The notes under the pieces are model-generated. The model did no database searches. It saw only the letters and a program-made list of their open reading frames with translations, and was not told where the DNA came from. Both the position numbers and the translations under genes were made by a program. 33,650 bases of DNA from Mariprofundaceae bacterium. GTDB lineage: Bacteria > Pseudomonadota > Zetaproteobacteria > Mariprofundales > Mariprofundaceae. Below, piece after piece: positions 24,296-32,941 of this stretch. Within the stretch, counting starts at the first letter, position 1. The number at the start of each line of letters is the position of its first letter. The stretch covers positions 1 through 33,650 of the forward strand of contig JALUXN010000281.1 of NCBI GenBank assembly GCA_027018975.1. Direction: 5' to 3'.

Positions 24296-26683
24296 TTATG
24301 GTTTCGGCTCGATCTTATCATCGTCATCCACGTTGAGGTTGGCGTGGTGGACGCGCTGCGATTGCAGGTCAGCCGCTGTCGGCATGGCCATATCCTTATC
24401 CTCCTCTTCGTTGCGTTTGCGGGAGATACGGAAGATGTAGACAATCGCCAGACTCAACAGGAACCAGAGCAGGCCGAGCAGCCAGAAGCGATACTGACCC
24501 AACTCGGCAAACCAATCCTGCGTGTCCGGATAGTAGACTTCAGCCAGTGTCGGCTGCCGGCTGTCGATGCTCAGTAGTACGCCATTACCATCGAGGAAGG
24601 CGACATCGCCTTCCACCAAGCGCAGCGGCTTACGGAAATCACGCTGCTGTGCCGATTCCGGCAGGATCTCCAGTAGTCCAAAGACCGAGGATGCGGAGGC
24701 GATCTCGGCGATGGTGACTTTGGGCAGGTGGTTGATGCTGAAGAAGCTCTGTCCATCCTGATCGCGGATCTCAATTGGTCCCTGATTCAGTCGGATGGGG
24801 GCATCGATGTTGTCCAAGTTGAAGGCTCCGAAAGCGACAAATGGTTGATTCGGGCTCAGCTGGCTTCCTGCCGGGAGAAAATGGATGCGCGAGTAGTCCA
24901 TGGTCACAGAGAGGTTGGCGAGCATCTGTGCAATCATCTGCAGCGCCACATCGGGGTGGCTCAGATATTGATCAGAGATGAAAGTGTCAAAGCCCGAGGA
25001 GAGATATTGCGACAGCAGCGCGAACTTGGTCGGTTTCTTGTCGATACGCTTCACGACCACCGATGTGTCCGGTGTGATCTGGACAAAATCGGTTGGTAGC
25101 GTGCCCTGGCATAGCCCCATTTTGATATCGTGTTGCACGACGAAGCGGAGACCATTGTACTGCTGTTGATAGTCCGCAGGCAGCGGAATGGCATAGTGGT
25201 GCTTGCGGCCATCGTTGGGCAGTCGCGTGGTAAACACCAGCACATCATTGAGGAAGGCATAGAGTTCGTAGGTGGGGTCATCCTGCCAACGCACGGGGGC
25301 GATGATATTCAGCTCCACGGTCTCCAGTCGCGTGCCGGCCGGCAGATCGTGCGGCGCGAGGATGACATCCCACTCGGTCTGTTTGCGGATGTAGTGCGGT
25401 TCGGTGTTCAACTGATAGAGCGGCAGCTGATAGTGGTCACTGGTGCCGTTATCGGGCAGCGAATGGCGTGTGTAGAGCTGATCAGGCTGATTCAGATCGT
25501 AGTGACGGCCGGCAGCCAGAAGTTCCCAGCGGCCATCGAGCAGGTAGAGCGGTTGCACATCGTAGGGATCGGTAATTGCGATGGCAGCCATACCGGCGGA
25601 ACGGATCAGGCTGATGTTGTCAGTCGGAGTGCGAAAAATATCGCCATTTTTCAATGGAGTAAAATGCGTGTGCATCAACTTTCCGCGCTGATTGAGGGCG
25701 TCAACGATCTCATCCTTGCTGGCTACGACCAGGTCGCCCAGCGCCGGCAGATGGGTGATCTCGATCTCTTTATGTGCGGCGCGCAGCAGCTCCATGATCG
25801 ACATGGTTGCCGAGAACTGCTGTTCATCGAGCGGCTCGGCGGGGACCGAAATAACCACGTGCTTTGGCAGCATACGCCATGCATCACGAATCGAGCGCGG
25901 CATGGTGCCGTAGGCGATATCCAGCGCCGTATTCGGCAGGATGGCGAGGAAACCGCCGCCGGCACGCAGATCCAGACACATACTGTCATCGATCACGATG
26001 CCTGCTTCGATCGTCACCTTCAGGGTGTCGCCGGTAAAGGTCTCCGCCGGTAGTACAATGGCGATTTCGTGACGCATGTTGTCCGCCACAAGTCGGGTCT
26101 GCGCCAGCGGCACGTCGTTGACGTAGATGCTGACATTGGAGATGGGCAACAGCATTTTGGATGCGCGGTAGTTCAGCCGGAAGACACCGCCGCGGATGCG
26201 TGAATCCAGTGGTGTTTGAAAGTAGAAATCATGTAGATAGGCAGATTGAGCATGTTTGAAAGTAAAGCCTTTTTTCAGCCCCATCTCTTTGAGCGTGAGG
26301 CTGCGCACAGGTCCCAGCGAACGCAGACTCTCCTGTGCTGTCACAGGATCGACCAAAGCGGCGTGCATGCGCATCCGTGTTGCCCGTTTGCCATGCCGGA
26401 CAACGGCCGATTTCACCCAGCCGTGAACCCCCGACTGTCGTTCGACAACCAGCACCCACCCTTTGCGTCGCTCCATTTCGGTCACTGTTGTCTCCGGTTT
26501 CAGGGTCAACAGCTGTGCGGACGCGACACTGGGGGCGGCATAGATGGCCGCTTTACTGGTGGTGATATGCAGCGGATCACCGATCTTCGCTTCGCCGATA
26601 CCCGCTCCCATTACTGTTGCTAGAATTAGCCACAAGAACTTGATATGTCGATGTTTTATCATTGTAATTGTGTCATCTATCAT
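24296..26683 (-). CDS. BcsB-like periplasmic polysaccharide synthase subunit with N-terminal SH3b-like domain
   Basis: Signal/TM, then SH3b-like (HITTSKAAIYAAPSVASAQLLTLKPETTVTEMERRKGWVLVVERQSGVHGWVKSAVV), BcsB-like body (KGFTFKHAQSAYLHDFYFQTPLDSRIRGGVFRLNYRASKMLLPISNVSIYVNDVPL), C-terminal TM and charged cytoplasmic tail. Start set to MIDDTITMIKH. Confidence 0.82.
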   Translation of the reverse strand: MIDDTITMIKHRHIKFLWLILATVMGAGIGEAKIGDPLHITTSKAAIYAAPSVASAQLLTLKPETTVTEMERRKGWVLVVERQSGVHGWVKSAVVRHGKRATRMRMHAALVDPVTAQESLRSLGPVRSLTLKEMGLKKGFTFKHAQSAYLHDFYFQTPLDSRIRGGVFRLNYRASKMLLPISNVSIYVNDVPLAQTRLVADNMRHEIAIVLPAETFTGDTLKVTIEAGIVIDDSMCLDLRAGGGFLAILPNTALDIAYGTMPRSIRDAWRMLPKHVVISVPAEPLDEQQFSATMSIMELLRAAHKEIEITHLPALGDLVVASKDEIVDALNQRGKLMHTHFTPLKNGDIFRTPTDNISLIRSAGMAAIAITDPYDVQPLYLLDGRWELLAAGRHYDLNQPDQLYTRHSLPDNGTSDHYQLPLYQLNTEPHYIRKQTEWDVILAPHDLPAGTRLETVELNIIAPVRWQDDPTYELYAFLNDVLVFTTRLPNDGRKHHYAIPLPADYQQQYNGLRFVVQHDIKMGLCQGTLPTDFVQITPDTSVVVKRIDKKPTKFALLSQYLSSGFDTFISDQYLSHPDVALQMIAQMLANLSVTMDYSRIHFLPAGSQLSPNQPFVAFGAFNLDNIDAPIRLNQGPIEIRDQDGQSFFSINHLPKVTIAEIASASSVFGLLEILPESAQQRDFRKPLRLVEGDVAFLDGNGVLLSIDSRQPTLAEVYYPDTQDWFAELGQYRFWLLGLLWFLLSLAIVYIFRISRKRNEEEDKDMAMPTAADLQSQRVHHANLNVDDDDKIEPKP

Positions 26684-26721
26684 GATTTTCTCCTCTCCAC
26701 ACGACAGCCGCTGAATGCATG

Positions 26722-28275
26722 TTAACGTGCAACACGGTGCATCCACACAGCATCAAAGGCAACCTCGGCATAGGGTAGATCCATATTGCTGCTGGCATAG
26801 AGCGCCGGCACCAAGTCACCGCGATAGAAGGGGAGCTGCCCGATGCGATGCCAACGGTTGCCACCTAAACTGGCATAGGCTGTGTAGATTTGTCCACTGC
26901 GTTGCAGCTTCAAGCGTACAAAAAATTGGGTTCGCAATGCGCGGCTCTGTGGCGGGTGCCATGCGATGCGTAGCGGTTTACCGATCAGCCGTGGGCGGCC
27001 CCGTTCCATAGCTGTGAAGCGGACGCGCACTACCTGCCGGCAGGGCGTGCTTCGACAGGCGCCGAAGCTGTCGTGTGGGACATTTTCCACCACCAATCCG
27101 AGATAGTTGCGCCGGTCATGGTAGAGGAGCAAGCCAGCTTGCTGTTGCGCTTTGCCATCCTCGCCACTACTGAACTCCGATTTCAGTGATGTTGTCACCC
27201 TGTAACCGCCCTCTCCAGCAGTGCGCTCAAGCAGCAGTAGATTGGCCACATCACCGCGCGGCAATGCACCCGGCTCTGTGTGCAGGATCAGCTTGCCCCC
27301 CTCAAGACGCATGGTGGAGAGGTTCGGGTTGATTATCTGCCAGGCGTCGCTGAGCAGCTGGCCATCGAAATTGTCGCGGAACATGGTTGGTTTCGCACCT
27401 TTATGCTGCGCAGAGTCGCCAAGCGCCGGCAGCTCTCTATCGCGGTCCCACTGATCCTGAAACGTGATCGCCGGCGCGGCGGGTTGCGTGGCTAGCGGAG
27501 TGGCCGGAGAGGGTGTGACGGTTGCTTTGGCTGCGTGCTGTGGGTGCGATGGAGCCACTTTTTCACCGCTTACGGCAGTGGCAACATTTGCCAGCAGCGT
27601 TTGCTCAATGGTGTTGAGCGCTTGCTGCAGCGTTTTTTTACTGTCTGCGGCGTAGTAATGGCCGCCGCCTTGTTCGGCGACACAGCGCAACTGTTCGACC
27701 GCTGCAGGACGCAGATGTAATCCGACGACATCAATGGTGATCTCTGATCCCGATCCGGCGGCCGCATCGCAGGGGTCTCCGGAACAGTTGTCGCGACCAT
27801 CACTGATCAGGACGATGGTGCCACGCCCGCCATGTGCTTTGATGCGTTCGATTGCCAGCTTAATCACCTCGGCCAGTGGTGTCCGCCCTTTGGGCGTAAA
27901 GGCGTGGAGCCGTTTTGAAAACAGCGCGGGGGGGGCGCCGATTGGTGCTAAGAGTTCGAAGTCGTTGCAGTCTGCCTGAATACGATGACCAAAAGCGATC
28001 AGTCCCGGTTTGGCTGTGCTGGGGTAGTTGACAACGCTGTGAGCCAGCAGTTCGCGAACCAGTGTGATCTTGGCTGTGCCATCGATTTTATTCCACATGC
28101 TGCTGGAGCCATCTACGACATAGAGTATGGCTGGCGGTGTAGCGATTGGCGCATCGGGCTGTTTGGAAGCTGTTGTCGCATTGGCTTCAGTCATGCTGCT
28201 CAGTGCCCAAAGCATAGCGACAGCCAGTCGCCATATCCCCCTGTTCCATCTCTGCATACAACAACTACGAATCAC
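26722..28275 (-). CDS. Secreted von Willebrand factor A domain protein with C-terminal concanavalin/GH43_C2-like domain
   Basis: MIDAS-like DGSSSMWNKI, TPLAEVI, VLISDGRDNCSGDPC; C-terminal DNFDGQLLSDAWQIINPNLSTMRLEGGKLILHTEPGALPRGDVANLLLLE resembles GH43_C2/LamG-like sandwiches. Confidence 0.8.
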   Translation of the reverse strand: MIRSCCMQRWNRGIWRLAVAMLWALSSMTEANATTASKQPDAPIATPPAILYVVDGSSSMWNKIDGTAKITLVRELLAHSVVNYPSTAKPGLIAFGHRIQADCNDFELLAPIGAPPALFSKRLHAFTPKGRTPLAEVIKLAIERIKAHGGRGTIVLISDGRDNCSGDPCDAAAGSGSEITIDVVGLHLRPAAVEQLRCVAEQGGGHYYAADSKKTLQQALNTIEQTLLANVATAVSGEKVAPSHPQHAAKATVTPSPATPLATQPAAPAITFQDQWDRDRELPALGDSAQHKGAKPTMFRDNFDGQLLSDAWQIINPNLSTMRLEGGKLILHTEPGALPRGDVANLLLLERTAGEGGYRVTTSLKSEFSSGEDGKAQQQAGLLLYHDRRNYLGLVVENVPHDSFGACRSTPCRQVVRVRFTAMERGRPRLIGKPLRIAWHPPQSRALRTQFFVRLKLQRSGQIYTAYASLGGNRWHRIGQLPFYRGDLVPALYASSNMDLPYAEVAFDAVWMHRVAR

Positions 28276-28303
28276 AGACGCTCCAACGCTTGTTCTGCGG
28301 TAT

Positions 28304-28446
28304 GGGTGTTTGCAACGCGACCTGAGTCGCTATTCAGATCGCCCATGGTTTGTTCGATAGCAAGGCGAACACGCGCAGTGTGCTGTTGCACATGAGCATG
28401 TTCAATGCATCTAGCGGGCAAACCGTGGGATGAGCTGAATGGTTAC
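28304..28446 (-). repeat. Dispersed intergenic repeat, copy 2
   Basis: Reverse complement GTAACCATTCAGCTCATCCCACGGTTTGCCCGCTAGATGCATTGAACATGCTCATGTGCAACAGCACACTGCGCGTGTTCGCCTTGCTATCGAACAAACCATGGGCGATCTGAATAGCGACTCAGGTCGCGTTGCAAACACC matches copy 1; lacks about 24 nt present there. Confidence 0.9.
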
Positions 28447-28479
28447 ATTGTGCGTTACCATAGACCAGTCGATTGCAGA

Positions 28480-28515
28480 GTGCAAAATTTATTGATAAAT
28501 CAGCGAATTTTGCAC
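28480..28515. repeat. 10-bp perfect inverted repeat with a smaller AT-rich palindrome inside
   Basis: GTGCAAAATT (28480-28489) / AATTTTGCAC (28506-28515); internal ATTTAT-TG-ATAAAT. Confidence 0.85.
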
Positions 28516-28580
28516 GCATCGCCAGCATGTGCTTATCGGTTGCATGGGTGTTTTGCTGGGTATGGTGTCTGAGTAGGCAT

Positions 28581-30116
28581 TCAGTTTCCATGTGCCGCCT
28601 CATTGGATGAGGTGTCGAATTCGCCCCGGCGCAGTTTGCCAAGATAGCTTTTCAGTGCCGCAGCCACCTTGCCTTGCAACAGATAGAGGGCAAGAAAGTT
28701 GGGAAACGCCATCGACAGCAGCAGCAGGTCGGAGAAATCGAGGATGTTGCCTGCGCTGACCAGCGATGCGAGCACGACAAACATCAGATAAATGATCCGA
28801 TAAGTCATCGAGAAACGTTCGCCGAAGAGATAGGTCCAGCAGCGTTCACCGTAATAGGACCAGGAGATCATTGTTGAGTAGGCGAATAGCACCACCGAGA
28901 TCGATAGAATCACAGGGAACCATGAAATAACACTGCCGAAGGCGACGGCTGTCAATGCGGCGCCTTTGCTTTCGGCAACCAGCGTGTGGTATTCCGGCGC
29001 GTTGTAGACACCGGTCAATACCATCACCAGTGCGGTCATGGTGCAGATCACGATGGTGTCAATAAAGGGCTCGTAGAGTGCCACAAAACCTTGTCGGATC
29101 GGATATTTTACTGCTGCAGCCGAGTGCGCGATTGCCGCTGATCCGATGCCCGCCTCGCTGGAAAATGCCGCTCGCTTAAAGCCTTGCACCAACACACCAA
29201 TCATGCCGCCCGCCACCGCGCTTGGCGCGAATGCCTCGTGCACAATCAGTCCGAATGCAGCCGGTAGATCGGCAATATGACTCAAAATAATCCACAGGCA
29301 GGCAGAGAGATAGATAAAAACCATCGTCGGCACCAGCGCCTCCGCTGCATGCGCAATGCGTTTGATGCCGCCAATAATCACCAGTCCCACTGCGCCGGCC
29401 ATGAAGACACCGAACACCCACGGATAATCTTTGAAAAAGGTGATTTCATTCTGCACCGCACCGAGTGCCTGCGACACCTGAAAGGCATTGCCGCCACCCA
29501 GCGATGCGCCGACACAGAGGATGGCAAAGAGCATTGCCAAGCTGCGCCCCACTCCGGCCATGCCCTTTTCCGCAAAGCCGCGAGACAGATACTCCATCGC
29601 GCCGCCCATCAGTCGCCCGTCTGGCCGTACCTCGCGATACATCTGAGCCAGCGTGACTTCAGTAAATTTTGAGGTCATGCCGAAAAAACCGGCGACAATC
29701 ATCCAGAAGGTTGCGCCCGGGCCACCAATGCTTACCGCAATCGCCACGCCGGCGATATTGCCCAGTCCAACCGTGGCCGAGAGTGCAGTGGTCAGCGCTT
29801 GAAAGGGTGACACTTCGCCCTTGTCATCTGCGCTCTGATATTTTCCGCGGATGATCCCCAGCGCGTGTCGCATCATACGAATATTGATAAAGCCGAATCG
29901 ACAGGTGAGATAGATGGCGCCCACAACCAGCCAGCCGACGATAAATGGCATCGTTCCCTCGCCTGGTAGAATGTCGTAGAAGAGTACACTCGCCAGATAG
30001 CCGTTCAGTGTGCCGAAAAACGCGTCAACTCCGGGAGCTCCGCTGTCCTGTGCAGCAGCGATCTGCGCTGGCATTAGTAGACCCGTCAGACATATGATCT
30101 TGATCACTCGTTGCAT
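28581..30116 (-). CDS. Sodium:alanine (AGCS family) symporter
   Basis: 511 aa; GNIAGVAIAVSIGGPGATFWMIVAGFFGMTSKFTEVTLAQMYR, AFSSEAGIGSAAIAHSAA, STMISWSYYGERCWTYLFG are AGCS signatures. Confidence 0.95.
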   Translation of the reverse strand: MQRVIKIICLTGLLMPAQIAAAQDSGAPGVDAFFGTLNGYLASVLFYDILPGEGTMPFIVGWLVVGAIYLTCRFGFINIRMMRHALGIIRGKYQSADDKGEVSPFQALTTALSATVGLGNIAGVAIAVSIGGPGATFWMIVAGFFGMTSKFTEVTLAQMYREVRPDGRLMGGAMEYLSRGFAEKGMAGVGRSLAMLFAILCVGASLGGGNAFQVSQALGAVQNEITFFKDYPWVFGVFMAGAVGLVIIGGIKRIAHAAEALVPTMVFIYLSACLWIILSHIADLPAAFGLIVHEAFAPSAVAGGMIGVLVQGFKRAAFSSEAGIGSAAIAHSAAAVKYPIRQGFVALYEPFIDTIVICTMTALVMVLTGVYNAPEYHTLVAESKGAALTAVAFGSVISWFPVILSISVVLFAYSTMISWSYYGERCWTYLFGERFSMTYRIIYLMFVVLASLVSAGNILDFSDLLLLSMAFPNFLALYLLQGKVAAALKSYLGKLRRGEFDTSSNEAAHGN

Positions 30117-30468
30117 CGTCTCCTCCCATGTGGCGCAACCCTGCCAAATTAATGTCGCTTTTCCATACCTAGGAGGCTATCGGTCTTAGAGGATTCGTAG
30201 CGAACGGGTGGGGGCGAGGTCAAAACGTTTGGTTTTTGAGGGTCATGGTGGTGTCCATATGACGAAAAAGCCGTCTATGTTGAGTTGCTGTCCCTGCCGT
30301 GCAGTAGATTTTCATCAGTTCGCAATTCCTGGGGTGACTGTGAGGCGTTCACAGCGGCTGTGGTTTGTGCATCTTGTTGCGGAGCGAATGGCGGGTGACT
30401 ATGGTTGCCGCAGCTCTGCTGACAAGATCATCGTTGCGGGCAGGCGTGTTGTATGGTTTAGTCGAGGT

Positions 30469-30484
30469 GGTTTCACGTGAAACA
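30469..30484. promoter_or_regulatory. parS-like centromere site (GGTTTCACGTGAAACA)
   Basis: Contains the perfect palindrome GTTTCACGTGAAAC; 15/16 match to the canonical parS TGTTTCACGTGAAACA; lies at the mnmG start. Confidence 0.85.
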
Positions 30485-32348
30485 TCCCCAGAAGATTGAT
30501 GTGTTGGTTATTGGCGCAGGGCACGCAGGCTGTGAAGCAGCATGGGCAGCGGCAAACCGCGGTGCTTGTGTGCGTCTGATTACCCAGAATCTCGACACGA
30601 TTGCTAAAATGTCTTGTAATCCGGCGATTGGAGGTGTTGGCAAAGGGCATCTGGTCTTTGAAATCGATGCGCTGGGCGGGCTGATGGGTAGGGCTGCGGA
30701 TCAAGCGGCGCTCCAGTATCGGCTCCTGAATCGTCGCAAAGGGCCGGCTGTTCGGGCGACTCGGGCGCAGTGTGATCGGCGTCAATACCATATCGCCATG
30801 CGTGCGGCGCTTGATGCGCATCCCAATATCTTTCTCCATCAGGGCAGTGTTGCGGAGTTGCTTTTCGAAGATGGTTGCATTGCAGGGGCTGTGGATGAGC
30901 TGGGTGTACAACACATGGCGAAAGCCGTCGTGTTAACGACCGGCACGTTTCTTGGTGGGCTCATTCATATTGGTGAGAAGCGTTTTCACGCCGGGCGGAT
31001 GGGGGATGCCGCCATATCTGGTTTGACGGATGAGCTATACCGCCGCGATTTTTCGTTGGGGCGATTGAAGACGGGAACGCCGCCCCGTCTTGATCGTCGC
31101 TCCATTGATTGGAATCGATTGCCGAAACAGCCCGGTGAATTGGATCTCCTCCCCTTTTCAGAGCGGCATGATCGTGTCACTGAATCGCAGCTGTCGTGTG
31201 CTATTGCGCGCACCAACGAAACGAGTCATGCGCTGATTCGGGAGAATCTGAAACGCTCTCCCATCTATTCAGGTGCTATCGAGAGTCGAGGGCCGCGCTA
31301 TTGTCCCAGTATAGAGGATAAGGTGGTGCGTTTCTCCGATAAGGATAGCCATCAGATTTTTCTTGAGCCAGAGGGGCGTGACCATGATGAGATATACCCA
31401 AACGGTATCTCTACCTCGCTGCCGGTCGATGTGCAGTGGGCCTTCATTCGCACGATCGAAGGATTGGAGAATGCGCTGATCATCCGGCCCGGATATGCGA
31501 TCGAGTATGACTATGTGGATCCGCAGGAGCTGCGCACGACCCTAGAGACCAAACGGGTGGCTGGATTGTTCCACGCCGGTCAAATCAATGGTACGACCGG
31601 CTATGAGGAGGCAGCCGCGCAGGGGCTGTTGGCCGGTATCAATGCGGCGGCTGTCGCGTTGGGGCTGGATTCCTGGGTGCCGTCGCGAGCTGAAGCCTAT
31701 CTTGGTGTGATGGTGGATGATCTTGTACATAAAGGTGTGACAGAGCCTTATCGCATGTTTACTTCTCGCGCTGAATTTCGTTTGCAGTTGCGTGAAGACA
31801 ATGCAGACCTGCGTTTGGGCGAGACTGCGATTCGCCTTGGGCTCTATTCTGATGGGCGTGCTACGCGCTTCAAGCAACGCAGAAAACGGGTGGAACAAGC
31901 CTTCGTCGCAGCGCGTTCGACAGTGATTGGCACCAGCAAGCAGTGGCAAGAACGTTTGCAAAAATTGGGATTGCCGCAGCCCAATCAACCGTTGTCACTT
32001 TCAGCTTATGCTCACCGTTCCGATGTCAAATCGGCCGATCTCGCCCTATTGTGTGATGTGCTGCATGCGTTGAACCGGCGCGATCTACGCAGTGTGCTGT
32101 CATCGATTCACTATGATGGCTATATGGATAAGCAGCAACAGGAGATTGCTCGCTTTGCGCAGATGGAGAGCCAGCGCATCCCCGACGGCTTTGATTATCA
32201 TGCTGTACAGGGGATGAGTCATGAGTGTCGCGACCGGCTGCATCAGCATCAGCCGCGTACGATTGGTGAGGCCGCGCGCATCTCTGCTATCACGCCGGCG
32301 GCTATTGCAGCGTTGATGCTGCATATCAATCAGGGTAACCATGCTTGA
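30477..32348 (+). CDS. mnmG: tRNA uridine-5-carboxymethylaminomethyl modification enzyme MnmG
   Basis: 623 aa; [85 protein letters not shown] start. Confidence 0.98.
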   Translation: MKHPQKIDVLVIGAGHAGCEAAWAAANRGACVRLITQNLDTIAKMSCNPAIGGVGKGHLVFEIDALGGLMGRAADQAALQYRLLNRRKGPAVRATRAQCDRRQYHIAMRAALDAHPNIFLHQGSVAELLFEDGCIAGAVDELGVQHMAKAVVLTTGTFLGGLIHIGEKRFHAGRMGDAAISGLTDELYRRDFSLGRLKTGTPPRLDRRSIDWNRLPKQPGELDLLPFSERHDRVTESQLSCAIARTNETSHALIRENLKRSPIYSGAIESRGPRYCPSIEDKVVRFSDKDSHQIFLEPEGRDHDEIYPNGISTSLPVDVQWAFIRTIEGLENALIIRPGYAIEYDYVDPQELRTTLETKRVAGLFHAGQINGTTGYEEAAAQGLLAGINAAAVALGLDSWVPSRAEAYLGVMVDDLVHKGVTEPYRMFTSRAEFRLQLREDNADLRLGETAIRLGLYSDGRATRFKQRRKRVEQAFVAARSTVIGTSKQWQERLQKLGLPQPNQPLSLSAYAHRSDVKSADLALLCDVLHALNRRDLRSVLSSIHYDGYMDKQQQEIARFAQMESQRIPDGFDYHAVQGMSHECRDRLHQHQPRTIGEAARISAITPAAIAALMLHINQGNHA

Positions 32349-32937
32349 GTCCAAGCTGAAGATTTACGTCGATGAGGTCATGAAGTTTCGTCGTGCGCTG
32401 AATCTCACCTCAGTAGATGATTTGGAACTCTTCTACGCGCGTTTTATTGCGCCGACATTGCAGCTGAAGTTGCTGCTGCCGGATCAAGGGCGTTTGTTGG
32501 ATGTGGGTAGTGGTATGGGGGTGCCGGGCGTGCCGCTATTGCTTGCGTTGCCCGGGCTTATGGGGGTGTTGGTTGAGCGTCGTAAGAAGCGCGCTGAGTT
32601 TCTGCGTCATTTGGTGCGCAAACTGTCGCTGCAGGCAGAGGTCTATGATGCGGATGTAAATCGTCTGCCTCCGCTGCATGTCGATGTGTGTGTGGCGCGC
32701 GCGGTTACCGCGGAGAGTGACTTGTTGAAGATGTTCGCGCCGCACTGCAATCCGGGCGCCATTGCGGTGCTGCCAGTGCCCAGTCATGCGGAGACTGTTG
32801 CGCAAGCTGGCTGGGAGACGGGTCGCACGGTTCATCTGCCTGCAGCGATCGATGGCGACGCTGAGCAGCAGATTCACTGCTATCACTACGGCGAACCATT
32901 GCAGCAATCATCTGTGCGTGGGGGAGGTTTCACGTGA
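32341..32937 (+). CDS. rsmG: 16S rRNA (guanine-N7)-methyltransferase RsmG (GidB)
   Basis: [43 protein letters not shown]; 8-nt overlap with mnmG, followed by parA. Confidence 0.93.
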   Translation: MLESKLKIYVDEVMKFRRALNLTSVDDLELFYARFIAPTLQLKLLLPDQGRLLDVGSGMGVPGVPLLLALPGLMGVLVERRKKRAEFLRHLVRKLSLQAEVYDADVNRLPPLHVDVCVARAVTAESDLLKMFAPHCNPGAIAVLPVPSHAETVAQAGWETGRTVHLPAAIDGDAEQQIHCYHYGEPLQQSSVRGGGFT

Positions 32938-32941
32938 AACA
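32926..32941. promoter_or_regulatory. parS-like centromere site (GGTTTCACGTGAAACA)
   Basis: Same 16-mer as at 30469, spanning the rsmG stop/parA start junction. Confidence 0.87.

Noticed and set aside
12250-28275. Classical bcs cellulose, alg alginate or pel/pga operon
   Set aside because: No PilZ-BcsA, BcsC-type TPR porin, Alg8/44/K/E, PelF/PelA or PgaB-like protein recognised; only the GT2/BcsB core resembles bcs.
30117-30476. Possible oriC between the AGCS gene and mnmG (mnmG/rsmG/parA often lie near the origin)
   Set aside because: No TTATCCACA-type DnaA boxes or clear AT-rich unwinding region seen by eye.
30208-30480. 90-aa plus-strand ORF ending at the first parS-like site
   Set aside because: No recognisable family, Cys/Arg-rich low-plausibility composition; the ...RGGFT* end it shares with RsmG is just the translated parS palindrome.
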